Shown in pieces: positions 28,201 through 34,852 of a DNA stretch of 64,000 bases; position 1 is the stretch's first letter, and each line of letters starts with the position of its first letter. The stretch spans positions 44,454-108,453 of the forward strand of contig NZ_AUIK01000031.1 in NCBI RefSeq assembly GCF_000423665.1. The letters run 5' to 3'. The position numbers and the translations under genes are program-made. Source of the stretch: Solirubrobacter soli DSM 22325. Its GTDB lineage: Bacteria > Actinomycetota > Thermoleophilia > Solirubrobacterales > Solirubrobacteraceae. Under the pieces are notes generated by a model. It did not search any database and was not told where the DNA came from. It worked only from the letters and a program-made list of their open reading frames with translations.

Positions 28201-29027
28201 CCCTCGCCGCGGTCCCCGCGATCCTCGCGGCCGGCCCGGGCGGGACCGAGTTCGGCACGTTCGTGCATACGGTCTTCGAGTCGACGGACTTCGCCGCGCC
28301 CGACCTCGACGCCGAGCTCGTACGCACCGTCGCGGCGGCGCTCGCGCGTGGTCCGGTCGAGATCGGCGATCGGGCGACGGTCGTCGCGGGCCTCAGGGCA
28401 GCGATCGAGACGCCGCTCGGGCCGCTCGTCGGCAACTTGCGCCTGCGTGACATCGCCCGCGTCGACCGCCTCGACGAGCTGACGTTCGAGTTGCCGCTGG
28501 TCGGCGGCGACGAGCCCACGGGCGAGCTCACCCCCGGTGCGATCGCAAAGGTCCTCCGCGAGCATCTCCCGCCCGGCGATCCGCTCGCCGGCTACGCGAA
28601 CCGCCTCGAGGACCCGGCGATCCGTGCGAGCGTGCGCGGGTACCTGACCGGCAGCATCGACCTCGTGGTCCGGATCGGCGAGGGGTTCGCGATCGCGGAC
28701 TACAAGACGAACTGGCTGGCGGCGCCGGGGGAGGAGCTCTCCGCGTGGCATCACCGCCCGGAGGCGCTGACCGCCGAGATGGAGCACGCGCACTATGGCC
28801 TCCAGGCGCTCTTGTACACGGCGGCGCTCCACCGCTACCTGCGCTGGCGCCTCCGCGGGTACGACCCCGCGCGCCACCTCGCGGGCGTCCTCTACCTGTT
28901 CGTGCGCGGGATGACCGGCCCGGGCACGCCCACCGTCGCCGGCCAGCCCTGCGGCGTGTTCGCCTGGCGCCCACCGGCGCCGCTCGTCGTCGCGCTCAGC
29001 GACGTCCTCGACCGGGGGACCGCATGA
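25197..29027 (+). CDS. recB: RecBCD enzyme subunit RecB (helicase-nuclease) with an extended Pro/Ser/Ala/Asp linker
   Basis: A 1276-residue UvrD-type 3'-5' helicase plus nuclease. Helicase motifs in order: Walker A SAGTGKT at residues 21-27, LVTFTRMATGEL, VDEFQDTDPIQW, LIGDPKQAIYAFRG, TIHRSKGLEFPVV and LAYVALTRARH. The C-terminal nuclease has HTVFES, Asp1155 (SIDLVV), DYK at 1168-1170 and a final GLQALLYTAALHRYL segment. Between them, about residues 850-1000 form a low-complexity linker with near-repeats of PPASSPPADGDA. The linker is in frame, with no stop or frameshift. The start overlaps recC and the stop overlaps recD (ATGA). Confidence 0.93.
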   Translation: MSRAFDICGPLPTGITVLEASAGTGKTYTIAGLAARYVAEGTPLDQLLLVTFTRMATGELRDRVRERLVTAERELGLGVASDDVVSFLLDAPSDVVAERRARLLRALADFDSATIATTHGFCQEVLSGIGVAGDMEPDAEVVEDVGDLLGEVVDDLYVRKYMDAGDPQITRAEAMQIAREVVENPGSPIEPRDAGGDSLPALRARLAGSVRVELDRRKRALSVITYDDLLTRLRDELAGRRGSLSVARLQDRYRVVLVDEFQDTDPIQWEILQRAFGGGGVTLVLIGDPKQAIYAFRGADVYSYLEAKQASGETATLELNRRSDQALIDAYDAMFGGAKLGHPDIVYGHVRAAGARDPFPIPGAPLRVRVVDRADPAIEKTRQGYAGLNSARQFVAKDLAADLVRVLSGVAAAPDGSASPGGPVSPGGSVSPGGPASSGGPTAPAAPSIKPGDIAVLVRYNRHAVAVRDALDDVGIPSVINGAGSVFATPAAREWLRLLEALERPASPVRARAATMTSFLGWTAEQIASADDAAWEEVHRRLHAWAAVLRRRGLASLIETITLVERLPGRVLGVVDGERRLTDLRHVGQLLHGASAAEKLGVAALAVWLRQRIATAETEGDEERSRRLESDAAAVQVLTIHRSKGLEFPVVYVPYLWEPTWVDDKPVPIVYHDRAAGFRRTIDVGLAGSDYKRHKDWYIEEQRGEDLRLAYVALTRARHQAVLWWAASWNSKDSALSRLLFARDGEGNVAPSGPRPPSDEAAIARFRELAGAAPGCVSVEPTTRLGLPVAWSGPPRDATTLTAAVFDRTLDRDWRRTSYSDITAAAHEARVSSEPEEATVTDEPDDDDRPSTLPPFAAPPATSPAAADGPPAPAASQPAAAARPPASSPPDGDAPPASSPPAGDAPPASSPPDGDAPPASSPPADGDAPPASSPPADGDAPPASSLPAGDAPPASSPPADDGALSLFSLDDPPSPPARDDPSRARDDSPIPAVPPAPRDDAALAAVPAILAAGPGGTEFGTFVHTVFESTDFAAPDLDAELVRTVAAALARGPVEIGDRATVVAGLRAAIETPLGPLVGNLRLRDIARVDRLDELTFELPLVGGDEPTGELTPGAIAKVLREHLPPGDPLAGYANRLEDPAIRASVRGYLTGSIDLVVRIGEGFAIADYKTNWLAAPGEELSAWHHRPEALTAEMEHAHYGLQALLYTAALHRYLRWRLRGYDPARHLAGVLYLFVRGMTGPGTPTVAGQPCGVFAWRPPAPLVVALSDVLDRGTA
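27848..28080 (+). repeat. Imperfect 33-36-bp in-frame tandem repeat within recB
   Basis: About seven copies of a C/G-rich unit of 33 or 36 bases encode variants of PPASSPPADGDA (residues about 884-962 of RecB). Unit length changes are in multiples of three, so the frame is kept. It joins the helicase core to the nuclease domain. Confidence 0.8.
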
Positions 29028-30796
29028 CCGCGCTCGCGCCCGACGACCCGCACGACGTCCGCCGCGCCCGCACCGCTCCCGGCCTCCTGCGCGCGTTCAA
29101 CGACATCGGGGTGCTCGCGGCGGCGGACGTCCACGTCGCCGTCCGTCTCACCGCGATCACCGGCGAGACCGACGAATCGATCGCGCTCGCCGCGGCGCTG
29201 GCGGTCCGCGCTCCGCGCCTCGGCCACGTGTTCGTCGACCTGGCGACGATCCGCGAGACCGCGACCGTGGAGTCCGAGGAGCCGGTCGACCTCAGCATTC
29301 TCCCTTGGCCTGAGGTCGAGGGTTGGCTCGCCGCCCTGCAGGCCAGCACGCTCGTCGCGATGGGGGAGGATGCGCGGGAGTCGCGGCCGTTGCGGCTCGT
29401 CGGCAGCTGGCTCTATTTGGACCGCTACTGGCGGGAGGAGCGCCAGGTCGCCGCCGACCTTCGCGCCCTCGGTGGTGAGCAGCCGGTCGACGAATCCGCG
29501 CTCGCGTCCGGTCTCTCGCGGCTCTTCGACACCGGCAACCTCCAGCGCGTGGCCGCAGAGGCCGCCGTACGCAGGCGTTTCGCGGTCGTCGCCGGCGGCC
29601 CAGGCACGGGCAAGACGACGACCGTGGCGCGGATCGTCGCGCTCCTGGCCGAGCAGACAGAGAGCCCGCCGCTCGTCGCGCTCGCCGCACCGACGGGCAA
29701 GGCGGCGGCCCGGCTCGAGGAAGCCGTGCACGCGGAGGCCGCGAACCTCGATGTCACGTCGAGCGTTCGGGAGACGCTCCTCTCGCTCAACGCGTCGACG
29801 CTCCATCGCCTGCTCGGTTGGCGCCCCGACAGCCACAGCCGCTTCCGTCACAACCGCGCCAACCGGCTCCCGCACGACGTCGTGATCGTCGACGAGACCT
29901 CGATGGTCTCCCTGTCGCTGATGGCTCGGCTGGTGGAGGCGGTCCGGCCGGACGCCCGTCTCGTCCTGGTCGGCGACCCCGGCCAGCTGACATCGATCGA
30001 GGCCGGCGCCGTCCTGGGCGACATCGTCCGCGCCGGGGGAGACGGCGTCGTCGTGCTCTCGCACGTGTATCGCTACGGGGCGGGGATCGACGCCCTCGCC
30101 GAGGCGATCCGCACCGGTAACGGCGACGCCGCCATCTCCACCCTGACCGCCGGGTATGAGGACGTGCTCTGGCTCGGCGTCGATGTCGGCGATCCGGGGG
30201 CGTCCGAGGCACTCGCGCCGGTCCGCGAGGGAGCGGTCGCCGCCGCGCAGGCGGTCATCGCCGCCGCCCGCGAGGGCGACGGCGCCGCTGCGTTGGAGGC
30301 GCTCGCGACCTTCCGCGTCCTCTGCGCACACCGCCGCGGTGGGTACGGCGTGAGCGTGTGGACCGCGCGGATCGAGGGCTGGCTGGGACTCGAGCGGGCG
30401 CGCTGGTACCCGGGCCGCCCGCTGCTGGTCACCGAGAACGACTACGGGCTGCGGCTCTACAACGGCGACACCGGCGTCATCGTCGCCACGCCGGACGGCC
30501 GTCCGAGCGCCGCCTTCGAGCGCCAGGGCGAGGTCGTGCTCTTCCCGCCCGCCCGGCTCGGCGCGATCGACACCGTCTACGCGATGACCGTCCACAAGAG
30601 CCAGGGCTCCCAGTTCGGCACCGCCGCGGTCCTTCTGCCGCCGCCGACCTCGCCGGTGTTGACCCGCGAGCTGCTCTACACGGCGGTGACGCGCGCGCGT
30701 GCGCGGCTGATCCTGGTGGGCACCGAGGAGACGATTCGCGCGGCCGTCGCCCGCCCCGTCGCTCGCGCGTCGGGACTCGGCGGTCGCCTAAGGTGA
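29024..30796 (+). CDS. recD: RecBCD enzyme subunit RecD
   Basis: A 590-residue SF1B 5'-3' helicase subunit. An N-terminal RecB-interacting region (about residues 1-150) precedes Walker A GGPGTGKT at residues 191-198. Next come PTGKAAARLEEAV, the ATLHRLLGW-type segment (STLHRLLGWRPDS), VIVDETSMVSLSLMARL (Walker B) and LVGDPGQLTSIEAGAV. The C-terminal YAMTVHKSQGSQF and YTAVTRARARLILVG motifs complete the helicase. Length is near E. coli RecD (608). The ATG overlaps the recB stop. It ends the recCBD unit; the next gene starts 4 bp later with its own TAAGGT box. Confidence 0.93.
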   Translation: MTALAPDDPHDVRRARTAPGLLRAFNDIGVLAAADVHVAVRLTAITGETDESIALAAALAVRAPRLGHVFVDLATIRETATVESEEPVDLSILPWPEVEGWLAALQASTLVAMGEDARESRPLRLVGSWLYLDRYWREERQVAADLRALGGEQPVDESALASGLSRLFDTGNLQRVAAEAAVRRRFAVVAGGPGTGKTTTVARIVALLAEQTESPPLVALAAPTGKAAARLEEAVHAEAANLDVTSSVRETLLSLNASTLHRLLGWRPDSHSRFRHNRANRLPHDVVIVDETSMVSLSLMARLVEAVRPDARLVLVGDPGQLTSIEAGAVLGDIVRAGGDGVVVLSHVYRYGAGIDALAEAIRTGNGDAAISTLTAGYEDVLWLGVDVGDPGASEALAPVREGAVAAAQAVIAAAREGDGAAALEALATFRVLCAHRRGGYGVSVWTARIEGWLGLERARWYPGRPLLVTENDYGLRLYNGDTGVIVATPDGRPSAAFERQGEVVLFPPARLGAIDTVYAMTVHKSQGSQFGTAAVLLPPPTSPVLTRELLYTAVTRARARLILVGTEETIRAAVARPVARASGLGGRLR

Positions 30797-30800
30797 CTGC

Positions 30801-31604
30801 ATGATCGCGGTGACGGGAGCGACGGGCGAGGTCGGCCGGCGGGTCGTCTCGCTCTTGTCCGTGCCACACCGGTCGATCGTCCGCGACGCCTCGCGTGCCG
30901 TCGGCGAGTACCGCGTCGCGTCCGACTACGGCGCGCTCGGAGAGATGACCGCCGCCTTCGAGGGCGCCGACACCGTCTTCCTCGTCCCCGCCGCCGAGAA
31001 CGCCGACCGCGTCGCGCAGCACGTCACGGCGGTGGACGCCGCGGTCGCCGCCGGCGTCTCGCGCCTCGTCTACCTGTCATTCCTCGGCGCGTCCGCCGAT
31101 GCCACCTTCACCCTCGCCCGCGACCACTGGGCGACGGAGCAGCACATCCGCTCGACCGCGCTGCGGTGGACCTTCCTGCGCATGAACCTCTACATGGACT
31201 TCATCCCGAGCATGGTCGGCGCGGACGGCGTGATCCGCGGCCCGGCGGGCGACGGCCGCGTGTCGGCGATCCTGCGCTCCGACGTCGCCGCGACCGCTGC
31301 GGCAGTGCTTCTCGGCGACGGCGACGGCGACGGCCACGACGGAGCGACGTACGACCTCACCGGCCCGTCGAGCTTCTCGTTGTCCGAGGCCGCCGCGCTG
31401 ATGGGCGCCCGCTTCGAGGACGAGACCGACGACGAGGCCTACGCCTCCCGCGCCGGCTACGGCGCACCGGACTGGGAGGTGCGCGGGTGGGTGACGTCCT
31501 ACCAGGCCATCCGCGACGGCAGCCTCGCCGCCGTCAGCCCGGCCGTGCGCGAGCTGACGGGCCGAGACCCGCTCTCGCTGGCCGAGCACCTCCGGGCGCG
31601 CTGA
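30801..31604 (+). CDS. NmrA-like NAD(P)-binding protein (atypical SDR)
   Basis: A 267-residue atypical short-chain dehydrogenase/reductase-fold protein. The N-terminal MIAVTGATGEVGRRVV has the GxxGxxG dinucleotide-binding loop. The VYLSFLGASADATF, RDHWATEQHIR and TFLRMNLYMDF segments are those of NmrA/QOR2-type proteins. The catalytic Tyr-x-x-x-Lys of true reductases is replaced (HWATE), so it may be a redox sensor or act on quinones. A TAAGGT box lies 6 nt before the ATG. The stop is followed at once by the 36-bp repeat tract. Confidence 0.82.
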   Translation: MIAVTGATGEVGRRVVSLLSVPHRSIVRDASRAVGEYRVASDYGALGEMTAAFEGADTVFLVPAAENADRVAQHVTAVDAAVAAGVSRLVYLSFLGASADATFTLARDHWATEQHIRSTALRWTFLRMNLYMDFIPSMVGADGVIRGPAGDGRVSAILRSDVAATAAAVLLGDGDGDGHDGATYDLTGPSSFSLSEAAALMGARFEDETDDEAYASRAGYGAPDWEVRGWVTSYQAIRDGSLAAVSPAVRELTGRDPLSLAEHLRAR

Positions 31605-31611
31605 GCAGTCC

Positions 31612-31895
31612 CGGCGCGCCGCCTCGGGCCGGCGTGCCGGTGGGGCCCGCCGCGCCGCGTCGGGCCGGCGTGCCGGTGGGGCCGGTCGCGCCGCGTCGGG
31701 CCGGCGTGCCGGTGGGGCCCGTCGCGCCGCGTCGGGCCGGCGTGCCGGTGGGGCCGCTCGCACCGCGTCGGGCCGGCGTGCCGGTGGGGCCCATCGCGCC
31801 GCGTCGGGCCACCGTGCCGGTCAGGCCCGTCGCGTCGGGCTGGCGAGGCCCGGCGCGCCGCGTCGGTCCGGCGTGCCGGTCAGGCCCGTCGCGCC
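31612..31895. repeat. 36-bp direct tandem repeat in a convergent intergenic region
   Basis: The core GGCGTGCCGGTGGGGCC recurs with an exact 36-bp period at 31631, 31667, 31703, 31739 and 31775. Decayed copies start at 31811 and about 31870. There are no unique spacers. It fills the only gene-free stretch over 300 bases (31605-31923), between the NmrA-like gene and the DUF2277 gene. No stops interrupt some frames: one forward frame reads RRAGVPVGPVAP per unit and one reverse frame reads GPTGTPARRGAT, a collagen-like pattern. Neither frame has a convincing start, so no gene is called. Confidence 0.85.
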
Positions 31896-31923
31896 ATTCG
31901 CGCTCGCCGGCGTCCTGCGCGCC

Positions 31924-32193
31924 TCAGGCCGCGTAGCGCTGCGCCGCGCGCGCCCGCGCCTTCGCGGCCTCTTCCTCGCGGTTCTTCGGCGGGGCGTGGG
32001 TGACGAGGGCGTCGAGCAGGCGCGTCGTCGCCGCGACGACCTCCTCGACCGCGAGGTCGAACGCCGCCTGATTGGCCTGCGACGGCTTCGTCGACCCACT
32101 GATCTTGCGCACGTACTGCAACGCGGACGCGTGGATCTCGTCGTGGGTGGCGGGCGGCTCGAAGTTGTGGAGCTGACGGATGTTGCGGCACAT
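31924..32193 (-). CDS. DUF2277 family protein
   Basis: An 89-residue protein that matches the DUF2277 family along its whole length, from MCRNIRQLHNFEPPATHDEI through RKISGSTKPS to the EEEAAKARARAAQRYA tail. The conserved cysteine at position 2 and the Asn-Ile-Arg motif are present. The function is unknown; the family is common in actinobacteria. It reads toward the repeat tract and the NmrA-like gene. No export signal is seen. Confidence 0.85.
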   Translation of the reverse strand: MCRNIRQLHNFEPPATHDEIHASALQYVRKISGSTKPSQANQAAFDLAVEEVVAATTRLLDALVTHAPPKNREEEAAKARARAAQRYAA

Positions 32194-32255
32194 ATTTCAC
32201 AGGCTAGTCGCAGAAAAGTCGCGATTGCGCGTTGTTCCGTTCAGGCGCGGGAGCA

Positions 32256-33212
32256 ATGGTCCGGGGGGTGCACTTCTCCACCGTCCTCACAGGACGGCGC
32301 AGCATCACACCCCTCTCTGTGGACGGTGCGATCGCGGCGCTGACCGGCGAACAACACGGAGTGATCACCGCCGCACAACTCCACGCGGTGGGCCTGCGAG
32401 ACAGCGCGATCAGCAAGCGCGTGGCTCGTGATGCTCTCCATCGGGTCCACCGGGGCGTCTACGCCGTCGTCCCCATGAGGGCCCTTTCGCGGGAGGGACG
32501 CTGGCTGGCCGCGGTGTTCGGCGCAGGTCCGGGCTCGGCACTCAGTCACTTCTCGGCGGTCGAGATCCAGGGTTTGGCGCGCGCGTTCGGCGCGCTGATC
32601 TCGGTCGTGTCGACCACGCAACGCCGTCCGCAAGGCGTGACCGTTCACCGCTGCCGTTCGATCGACCCGCGCGACATCACCACCCACAAAGGCATCCCCG
32701 TCACGACGGTCCATCGCACGATCGTCGATCTCGCGGACGTCGTCCAGATCCCGCACGAGCTGACCGCGGTCATCCGCGAGGCGGACTTCAAGGGTCGGTT
32801 CGTCGAGCCGGCGGTCCGGGACGCGATGGCTCGAGCCAACGGGCGGCGCAATCTCGGGGTCGTCGACCGGGCGATCGAGCTCTATCGCGCCGGCAGCGCG
32901 GGAATCCGGAGCCGGAACGAGCTGGCGTTCTTCCTGCTGGTCACGAAGGCCGGGTTTCCGGAGCCGCTCGTGAACGTGCACGCCCATGGGTTCGAACGCG
33001 ACTTCCACTGGCCGGGCCTCCGGCTCGCGGTGGAGGTCGACGGGCCTGGTCACACGCGGGAGCCGACGCGCGCCGCTGACTCGAGCCGCGACGGGTCGCT
33101 CCTCGCCGCGGGCTACACGGTGCTGCGGTTCACCGACGACGACATCAAGTTCCGGCCCGCCGACGTCGTCACACGTCTCCGAACACAGGCACCTCATGTC
33201 CCAACTCGGTGA
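32256..33212 (+). CDS. AbiEi-like winged helix protein with C-terminal DUF559 endonuclease-fold domain
   Basis: About 318 residues. The N-terminal half (AIAALTGEQHGVITAAQL, then RDALHRVHRGVYAVVP) is the winged-helix and AbiEi-antitoxin-like region. The C-terminal 110 residues form a DUF559/Vsr-like fold (SRNELAFFLLVTKAGFPEP, FERDFHWPGLRLAVEVDGPGH, VLRFTDDDI) with the acidic residues expected for a nuclease site. The ATG at 32256 has GGGAG upstream; a GTG at 32319 would give the shorter N-terminus common in homologs. A 7-bp hairpin (32281-32297) lies between the two. No toxin partner (AbiEii) is adjacent. Its 3' end overlaps a small gene on the other strand. Confidence 0.75.
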   Translation: MVRGVHFSTVLTGRRSITPLSVDGAIAALTGEQHGVITAAQLHAVGLRDSAISKRVARDALHRVHRGVYAVVPMRALSREGRWLAAVFGAGPGSALSHFSAVEIQGLARAFGALISVVSTTQRRPQGVTVHRCRSIDPRDITTHKGIPVTTVHRTIVDLADVVQIPHELTAVIREADFKGRFVEPAVRDAMARANGRRNLGVVDRAIELYRAGSAGIRSRNELAFFLLVTKAGFPEPLVNVHAHGFERDFHWPGLRLAVEVDGPGHTREPTRAADSSRDGSLLAAGYTVLRFTDDDIKFRPADVVTRLRTQAPHVPTR

Positions 33213-33351
33213 GCGCGTAGACGGGGCCGTTCGGGGTCGGTACCTCCTCGACGAGGCCGAGCGCGACCAGCGTCACGAGGTCGTCGAGCAGCAGGTATTC
33301 GTCGCCGTTCGGCGAAGCTTCGTCGAAGAGCGTGGCGGCGTTGTCGGACAT
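33169..33351 (-). CDS. Small hypothetical protein (60 aa)
   Basis: A 60-residue acidic protein starting MSDNAATLFDEASPNG, with a predicted winged-helix-like C-terminal half (LDDLVTLVALGLVEEV, ALTELGHEV). An AAGGAG Shine-Dalgarno sequence lies 9 nt before the ATG at 33351, which supports it as a real gene although it is short and overlaps the end of the convergent AbiEi-DUF559 gene by 44 bp. The upstream region is rich in inverted repeats. The function is unknown; a small DNA-binding or accessory regulator is possible. Confidence 0.6.
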   Translation of the reverse strand: MSDNAATLFDEASPNGDEYLLLDDLVTLVALGLVEEVPTPNGPVYALTELGHEVPVFGDV

Positions 33352-33373
33352 GGCGACGGGCTCCTTCCGGGTG

Positions 33374-33401
33374 CTACGCGGTTCCACGTAGGGCCGCGTA
33401 G
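33374..33401. promoter_or_regulatory. Inverted repeat, putative operator (left of cluster)
   Basis: CTACGCGG at 33374-33381 and CCGCGTAG at 33394-33401, 8-bp perfect arms with a 12-bp spacer, directly upstream of the 60-aa gene. It shares the CTACGC/GCGTA core with the dyads at 33437 and 33561. Confidence 0.4.
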
Positions 33402-33436
33402 GGTCCTCCGACCGTCGGACGGAATCGTGCGTATGG

Positions 33437-33458
33437 AGATACGCACCGATGCGTATCT
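33437..33458. promoter_or_regulatory. Inverted repeat, putative operator (centre of cluster)
   Basis: AGATACGC at 33437-33444 and GCGTATCT at 33451-33458, 8-bp perfect arms with a 6-bp spacer. It lies between divergent genes (33351 leftward, 33616 rightward) in a region that is less G+C rich than its surroundings. A further single TGCGTAT lies just upstream (33428-33434). Confidence 0.45.
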
Positions 33459-33506
33459 GGCCGGTTCTGCCGCACTTTGCGGGAAATTCGCCGCTTACCA
33501 ACAGAC

Positions 33507-33576
33507 CTGTGCACAGATTCGCGGCGCAATCGCGCTCCCGTGCACGGCATATCAACAAGCTACGCACAGGTGCGTA
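33507..33576. promoter_or_regulatory. Palindrome and second TGCGTA dyad before the 33616 gene
   Basis: CTGTGCACAG (33507-33516) is a perfect 10-bp palindrome. TACGCAC at 33561-33567 and GTGCGTA at 33570-33576 are 7-bp perfect arms with a 2-bp spacer. Together with the dyads at 33374 and 33437 they form a cluster likely to bind one or two dimeric regulators. Confidence 0.45.
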
Positions 33577-33615
33577 TCCCGCCCGATCCGCGGTGGCGTG
33601 TAGAAACGAGGCCCG

Positions 33616-34269
33616 ATGGACGCACCGCAACCCTCCGCCCGCCTTGTCCGAGCCGTCGCCGCCGAGCGCGCCGAGCTCGAGCGCCATCGCGTCCGCCTGG
33701 CGTCCGAGGCCGACGAGCTGCGCGCGGCGCTCGCCCGGATCGAGCACGGTCTCGCCGAGATCGACGAGCGCCGCGGCCTCCTCGACCGGCTCGCGCCCAC
33801 GCCGCCCGACGAGATCGAGTCGCCCGACGAGCAGGACGACGAGGGCGACGACGGCGCGCTGCGCGGACCGGAGATCCGCGAGGTCGCGGTCAGGCTGCTG
33901 GTCGACAACGGCCGCGAGTCGATGCACTACCGCGAGTGGTTCGAACTGCTCCAGCGTGCCGGCCACGAGATCGCGGGCAAGGACCCGCACGCCGTGTTCC
34001 TCACGCAGATCCGGCGCTCACCCGCGGTCCGACGGGGCACGCGGGCGGGGTTCTACGAGTTGGACCGCGGCGCGTTCCACCGACTCCGTCTCCATATCGA
34101 CGGGCTCCAACGCGAGCTCGCCGCCATCCCGCCCACCGCGACCCACGACGGCGCCGTGATCCGCGCCCGCCGCAGTCGCCTCAACACCGAGATCGGCCGC
34201 GCCGAGCGCGCGATCGAGGAAGTCGCCCGCGTCCTCGGCCCGCGCACCCGCCTCGCAGCAACAGGCTGA
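33616..34269 (+). CDS. Coiled-coil protein with HARE-HTH-like domain
   Basis: A 217-residue cytoplasmic protein. Residues about 15-60 are a Glu/Arg/Ala coiled coil; an acidic linker follows (SPDEQDDEGDDG). Residues about 80-150 resemble a HARE-HTH winged helix (ESMHYREWFELLQRAGHEI, GKDPHAVFLTQIRRSPAV, GFYELD), a fold found in RNA polymerase delta and in restriction and chromatin proteins. A second basic coiled coil ends the protein. It may bind DNA; the inverted-repeat cluster upstream could be its own operator. No enzymatic motif is present. Confidence 0.7.
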   Translation: MDAPQPSARLVRAVAAERAELERHRVRLASEADELRAALARIEHGLAEIDERRGLLDRLAPTPPDEIESPDEQDDEGDDGALRGPEIREVAVRLLVDNGRESMHYREWFELLQRAGHEIAGKDPHAVFLTQIRRSPAVRRGTRAGFYELDRGAFHRLRLHIDGLQRELAAIPPTATHDGAVIRARRSRLNTEIGRAERAIEEVARVLGPRTRLAATG

Positions 34270-34321
34270 CGCGGGCCCGCGCGGGCGTGTCGACGGGCCG
34301 CTGAGGGATGATTGCGGCCTC

Positions 34322-34834
34322 ATGGCGCCCGTTTCGATCGATGTTCGTCCCGCCGAGCCCCGCGACGCGGAGGCCGTGGCCGTCATCTACAACCACGGGA
34401 TCGAGGAGCGCCAGGCCACGTTCGAGACGCGACCGCGGCGGGCGAACGAGATCCTCGGGTGGCTGGAGGAAGGGCGGCCGTTCATCGTCGCCGTGGACGG
34501 TGAGACCGGCGAGATCCTCGGGTTTGCGCGCGTGTCGCCGTACTCCGTGCGGCGCGCGTACGCGGGGGTGGGGGAGCATGCGGTGTACGTCGCGCCGGAG
34601 TCGCGTGGGAGGGGCGTCGGGGTGAAGCTGCTCGAAGCGCTCGCCGAATCCGCGGAGATCGCCGGGTACTACAAGCTGACGAGCCGGGTGTTCACGACCA
34701 ACGAAGCGAGCTTGAGGCTGCACCGGGCGGCGGGGTTCACCGAGGTGGGCATCCAGAAGCACCACGGGCGGCTGGAGAACGAGTGGAAGGACACCGTCCT
34801 GGTCGAACGTCTACTCGGCGAGGCCGCGCACTGA
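34322..34834 (+). CDS. GNAT N-acetyltransferase, ArsN1/phosphinothricin acetyltransferase-like
   Basis: A 170-residue GNAT enzyme close to the ArsN1 (arsinothricin) and Pat/Bar (phosphinothricin) acetyltransferases, which acetylate the amino group of glutamate-analogue antibiotics. Diagnostic stretches are VIYNHGIEERQATFETRPR and GFARVSPYSVRRAYAGVGEH. The acetyl-CoA loop ESRGRGVG, LHRAAGFTEVG and GRLENEWKDTVLVERLL follow. The length is normal. The ATG at 34322 follows the previous gene by 52 bp. The exact substrate is not readable; housekeeping amino acid analogue detoxification is likely. Confidence 0.85.
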   Translation: MAPVSIDVRPAEPRDAEAVAVIYNHGIEERQATFETRPRRANEILGWLEEGRPFIVAVDGETGEILGFARVSPYSVRRAYAGVGEHAVYVAPESRGRGVGVKLLEALAESAEIAGYYKLTSRVFTTNEASLRLHRAAGFTEVGIQKHHGRLENEWKDTVLVERLLGEAAH

Positions 34835-34852
34835 CCTAGGATCGGCCGAACG

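Noticed and set aside
31534..31812. Collagen-like minus-strand reading frame over the 36-bp repeat
   Set aside because: It has no Shine-Dalgarno sequence, overlaps the end of the NmrA-like gene, and exists only because the repeat unit is a multiple of three without stops. Kept as a finding, not as a gene.
31612..31895. Regular 36-bp repeats that could suggest a CRISPR array
   Set aside because: Copies follow each other without unique spacers, and there are no cas genes. It is a simple tandem repeat.
32281..32297. Hairpin CCGTCCT-CAC-AGGACGG as a terminator
   Set aside because: It has no T-tract and lies at the 5' end of the AbiEi-DUF559 gene; it may instead mean that the gene starts at 32319. 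Left as a note in that gene's entry.
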